Positions 5,410-7,778 of a stretch of DNA of 7,778 nucleotides are shown here, in pieces. Below the pieces are notes generated by a model. It had not been told where the DNA came from. It did no database searches and saw nothing but the letters and a program-made list of their open reading frames with translations. The stretch is from Lachnospiraceae bacterium UBA7589. Lineage in GTDB: Bacteria > Bacillota > Clostridia > Lachnospirales > Lachnospiraceae. The stretch is taken from assembly GCA_002476495.1 (NCBI GenBank), contig DLKL01000044.1, positions 439 to 8,216 on the forward strand, in the 5' to 3' direction. The first letter of the stretch is position 1; each line of letters begins with the position of its first letter. The position numbers and the translations under genes were made by a program.

Positions 5410-5438
5410 AAAGAACCACTATATAATAGCAGTTCTTT
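5403..5438 (-). terminator. Intrinsic terminator of the WYL-VOC-GyrI-TfoX operon
   Basis: On the minus strand AAAGAAC...GTTCTTT (5410-5416 and 5432-5438) extends through two G-U pairs and CTAT/ATAG to a 13-pair stem with a three-base loop. It is followed by GTTTTTG. It lies 37 bases after the tfoX-like stop. Confidence 0.85.
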
Positions 5439-5475
5439 AACTAAGTATGGCTTTCCATTAACTGGTGATGTGAAT

Positions 5476-5799
5476 TCATAATGTCTTTTTTCTATATTGC
5501 TTTTCCGGCAATTCTTCCCACATACTCTCAACCAGTTTACACAAAAACTGCCGATCATCTACATTATCAACCAAAATCATTTCTTTAGCACCATTATAAG
5601 GCAGTTCCATCTTGGCATCCGGCATCAGCCTCAATGCCATCGGGACCGGCTTCACCAAAAGTCTGTCATCATATATTCCACCAAAAATCCTTCCACGGTA
5701 ATAAAGGATGTATTCGCCCATCATTGCCCTGCTGTTTAATTCATCCAGTCCTGATAATTGTTCCATAACAAAATCCAAATACTCTTTTGTTGATGCCAT
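5476..5799 (-). CDS. TfoX N-terminal-domain protein
   Basis: This 107-residue protein is a stand-alone TfoX_N domain: MASTKEYLDFVMEQLSGLD, SRAMMGEYILYYRG, FGGIYDDRLLVK, and AKEMILVDNVDDRQFLC are typical. The domain is named after the competence regulator TfoX/Sxy, but short Firmicute versions lack the C-terminal TfoX domain and have no proven role. The ATG at 5799 is preferred over the upstream GTG at 5814 because GGAGGG, the ribosome site, lies seven bases before it and overlaps that longer frame. It is the last gene of the operon, 19 bases after the GyrI-like gene, and is followed by the terminator. Family is secure, function is not. Confidence 0.9.
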   Translation of the reverse strand: MASTKEYLDFVMEQLSGLDELNSRAMMGEYILYYRGRIFGGIYDDRLLVKPVPMALRLMPDAKMELPYNGAKEMILVDNVDDRQFLCKLVESMWEELPEKQYRKKTL

Positions 5800-5818
5800 A
5801 TTATTTCCCTCCACACCC

Positions 5819-6451
5819 TTAGGCTCTCTTTATCGGATGCCTGATTACAGTCTTCAACTTCTCCGGTGCTACCCTCCTCGCATCGCTCAGATAAATCTCG
5901 TGGTGCATTCTCCGATCCGTTATATCAAGTGTATATCCCTGTTCTTCCATAAACCTGTGCATTGCATCTACCGTAGCAGGCTCATCGTCATACGCTCCGA
6001 TATGCATACACTGTACACATAAGCCCTCCTCATAGGAAAAAAACTCAGCCTTAGAAAAATCCTGTTTTTTCTTTGCCGTAGCTTTCCTGACAGCCCAGTC
6101 GAAATCTTCCCTGGTAACAAAATCCGGCAACCGAATAACAGAGATCCACTTAAAATCTTCCTTACGACCATAATCAATTCCGGATACTCCATCCTGCCAC
6201 CAGAATCCCTCTAATGGCGGCACGACATAATCTAAATATCCATCAATCTGATAATCTTCCTTTTTGCTCATTTTAATTGTAAATGCAATTCCATACAGAA
6301 GCCCGATAGCCTGCTTGTATTCTCCGTCTGCATCATTTGGATTGCCGCTTCCCCTTACCGCTATATAGTTCATTTTCGGAACAGTTACGATAGACGGTGT
6401 GCTTTTCGGCATATAAAATTCTTTATATTCCTTCTTGTAGTCAAAAGCCAT
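5819..6451 (-). CDS. GyrI-like (SOUL/SbmC-fold) small-molecule-binding protein
   Basis: This 210-residue protein matches the stand-alone GyrI-like family (COG4832 type): FDYKKEYKEFYMPK at the N-terminus, VPKMNYIAVRGSGNPND, GLLYGIAFTIKMSKK, VVPPLEGFWWQDG, and MHIGAYDDEPATVDAMHRF. The fold is a duplicated alpha/beta module that binds small molecules in a pocket lined by aromatic residues, here supplied in part by Phe-Trp-Trp. Homologues with this fold include the effector domains of MerR/AraC drug sensors and E. coli SbmC; some stand-alone members have been reported to hydrolyse cyclopropanoid DNA-alkylating toxins. Whether this one binds, sequesters or hydrolyses a ligand cannot be told. It lies five bases after the VOC gene, within a regulator-led operon. 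Confidence 0.9.
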   Translation of the reverse strand: MAFDYKKEYKEFYMPKSTPSIVTVPKMNYIAVRGSGNPNDADGEYKQAIGLLYGIAFTIKMSKKEDYQIDGYLDYVVPPLEGFWWQDGVSGIDYGRKEDFKWISVIRLPDFVTREDFDWAVRKATAKKKQDFSKAEFFSYEEGLCVQCMHIGAYDDEPATVDAMHRFMEEQGYTLDITDRRMHHEIYLSDARRVAPEKLKTVIRHPIKRA

Positions 6452-6456
6452 ATCCT

Positions 6457-6876
6457 TTACACCCCCTCTAAGTCCTTCTCTTCATAAGGCTTATTCCAGG
6501 AACCAATCTCTATCAGATTTCCTTCCGGATCAGCGATATAGCAGGTTCTCTGTCCCCAAGGTTCAAGTTCCGGTTCAAGCACAGATGTTGCACCATTTTC
6601 CACAGCCTTCTTGTATGCCTCGTCCACCTCTTCAAAAGTATCAACATATAGCGCTATTTCAGAATGACCATTCAGGCCCTTGATATACTCATATCGCCGG
6701 TTTGTCATCTTCTCAAAATCGTTCCGTCCATACAGTAAAAAAAGTGTTCTGTCTTTCACAAGATAAACATTGGAAGTATTCTCTTCTTCCTTAATTTCAA
6801 ATCCAAGAACATCCTTGTAAAAACGAATCATCTTTGCCATATCATCAACAAACAACCCAAAACCGTCTAATCTCAT
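6457..6876 (-). CDS. VOC-family (glyoxalase/bleomycin-resistance fold) protein
   Basis: This 139-residue protein has the paired beta-alpha-beta-beta-beta modules of the vicinal oxygen chelate superfamily. Module one spans about residues 1-55 (LFVDDMAKMIRFYKDVLGFE) and module two about 70-127 (NGHSEIALYVDTFEEVDEAY to YIADPEGNLIEIGSW). His71 and Glu123 sit at the usual metal-ligand places of module two, whereas the first-module histidine is not evident, so a metal enzyme is not assured. Family roles include lactoylglutathione lyase, dioxygenases and antibiotic binding such as bleomycin sequestration; the substrate here is unknown. Its ATG overlaps the stop of the WYL regulator by four bases (ATGA), so translation is coupled and the regulator presumably controls it. 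Confidence 0.92.
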   Translation of the reverse strand: MRLDGFGLFVDDMAKMIRFYKDVLGFEIKEEENTSNVYLVKDRTLFLLYGRNDFEKMTNRRYEYIKGLNGHSEIALYVDTFEEVDEAYKKAVENGATSVLEPELEPWGQRTCYIADPEGNLIEIGSWNKPYEEKDLEGV

Positions 6877-7778
6877 TCTCCTAATCCTCCATAGATTTTT
6901 AATATTTCCTCTGCATTCCTGCGAATAATCTCCCGCACTTCTTCCGGCTCAAGTACCTCTACTTTTGCTCCAAATGTCATAAGCCATGTCACAAGGTTTT
7001 CCATATCCGTATAGTCTGCTGAAAAGAGCAGCCTTCCATCGTCCGTTTCTGTAAAGCAGTTCGGTCCAAATTCTTCCACCAGCCGCCATTTCATATCCGA
7101 TGTGAAAAGAGCTTTTACCTTTATCCCTCCCGGAAATATCTTCTCATTTGACAAATACGGCATTGGTACATCTCTACGCAGAAATCCACGGTCTGTTTCA
7201 ACAACACAATCCATACGGTTCAGTTTGAACAGCCTGTAATCTTTACGTTCTAAACACCACCCCCATACATACCAGCTCGACCACTGGAAAACCAGATAAT
7301 ATGGTTCTACCCTTCGGTTGCTCTCTCCTGACGGAGCATAATACTTAAATCGTATGATGCACCTATTTTCTATTGCACTCTGGATTGCCTCGATCTTTGG
7401 AGCAAGAGAACCCTTATACCATGAAGATAAGTCAATCAGCATAGAGTCTCTTCCACTGATGAACTCTGATGATCCGGTCTGGATTTTCTCCATCAGCTGA
7501 CTGTAGTATCTGCTTCCGCTCACACTGTCAAGACTCCGCAAACCTGCAAGAATCATCTGCATATCTTTGGAACTCAAAATCGTCCTGTCCATACGATATC
7601 CATCCATAATACTGATACCACCACCGGTACCCTGTGCAGTTTTTATAGGAATACCTGCTTTACAAAGGTCTTCAATATCCCGATTTATTGTCCTTCGAGA
7701 TACCTCAAATCTTTCTGCCAGTTCAGGAGCCGTTGTCTTTTCTTCCTGCAGTAAGATTGACAATATACCGATAAGTCT
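6873..7778 (-). CDS. YafY-type HTH/WYL-domain transcriptional regulator (first residues missing)
   Basis: The frame is open to the right edge, and the visible 301 residues begin RLIGILSILL, which in this family follows only about three to five residues, so nearly the whole protein is present. The order is an N-terminal winged HTH (about residues 1-60; TAPELAERFEVSRRTINRDI then GGGISIMDGY), a WYL domain (about 140-195) and a C-terminal WCX extension. The signature tripeptide is WYV rather than WYL, at SSWYVWGWC, followed by RLFKLNRMD. WYL domains sense ligands, often nucleotides or nucleic acid, and act as repressors or activators. Being first in the operon and overlapping the VOC gene by four bases points to autoregulation of the operon. 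The promoter is outside the window. Confidence 0.93.
   Translation of the reverse strand, partial: RLIGILSILLQEEKTTAPELAERFEVSRRTINRDIEDLCKAGIPIKTAQGTGGGISIMDGYRMDRTILSSKDMQMILAGLRSLDSVSGSRYYSQLMEKIQTGSSEFISGRDSMLIDLSSWYKGSLAPKIEAIQSAIENRCIIRFKYYAPSGESNRRVEPYYLVFQWSSWYVWGWCLERKDYRLFKLNRMDCVVETDRGFLRRDVPMPYLSNEKIFPGGIKVKALFTSDMKWRLVEEFGPNCFTETDDGRLLFSADYTDMENLVTWLMTFGAKVEVLEPEEVREIIRRNAEEILKIYGGLGE

Noticed and set aside
5252..5475. A hidden HigB-type toxin upstream of the HigA-like gene
   Set aside because: No open frame of toxin length exists in this interval on either strand; it is filled by promoter, operators and a terminator.

Overview
The window is about 7.8 kb of AT-rich bacterial chromosome. 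Every convincing gene lies on the minus strand. Strong AGGAGG-type ribosome binding sites, the low GC content and the kinds of genes present (TfoX-like, GyrI-like, a PF12746-type GNAT, a HigA-like/ImmA protein) suggest a low-GC Firmicute, probably a gut clostridium such as a Lachnospiraceae member. The taxonomy is an inference; there is no rRNA or other marker here.

Reading in the direction of transcription (right to left), the window falls into four blocks. (1) 7778-5476 is a tight four-gene operon: a WYL-domain regulator (only its first few residues are off the window), a VOC/glyoxalase-fold protein, a GyrI-like ligand-binding protein and a TfoX N-terminal-domain protein. It closes with a strong intrinsic terminator at 5403-5438. 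(2) 5409-4101 is a self-contained unit: an extended -10 promoter, two related palindromic operator-like sites, one gene fusing a HigA-like HTH to an ImmA/IrrE metallopeptidase, and its own terminator. (3) 4090-3500 holds no intact gene. It carries a shattered RhuM-family pseudogene in three frames, a hairpin terminator, a doubtful small ORF and the tetR promoter. (4) 3495-432 is a same-strand run behind a consensus promoter whose spacer is filled by a palindrome: a TetR repressor, a frameshifted and truncated GNAT acetyltransferase, a flavodoxin, an unrecognised 96-residue ORF that may be a remnant, a Nudix hydrolase and an Ogt-type DNA alkyltransferase. No clear terminator separates these genes. 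A further gene for a secreted protein starts at 296 and runs off the left edge.

Functionally the window is small-molecule sensing and damage or detoxification housekeeping, with a scar of mobile or defence DNA (RhuM remnant, HTH-ImmA fusion) between two operons. The best candidates for a second look are the HTH-ImmA gene with its paired operators, the WYL-VOC-GyrI-TfoX operon, and the decay in the tetR operon. I do not see CRISPR arrays, RNA genes, intact transposases or a clearly new multi-gene defence system.
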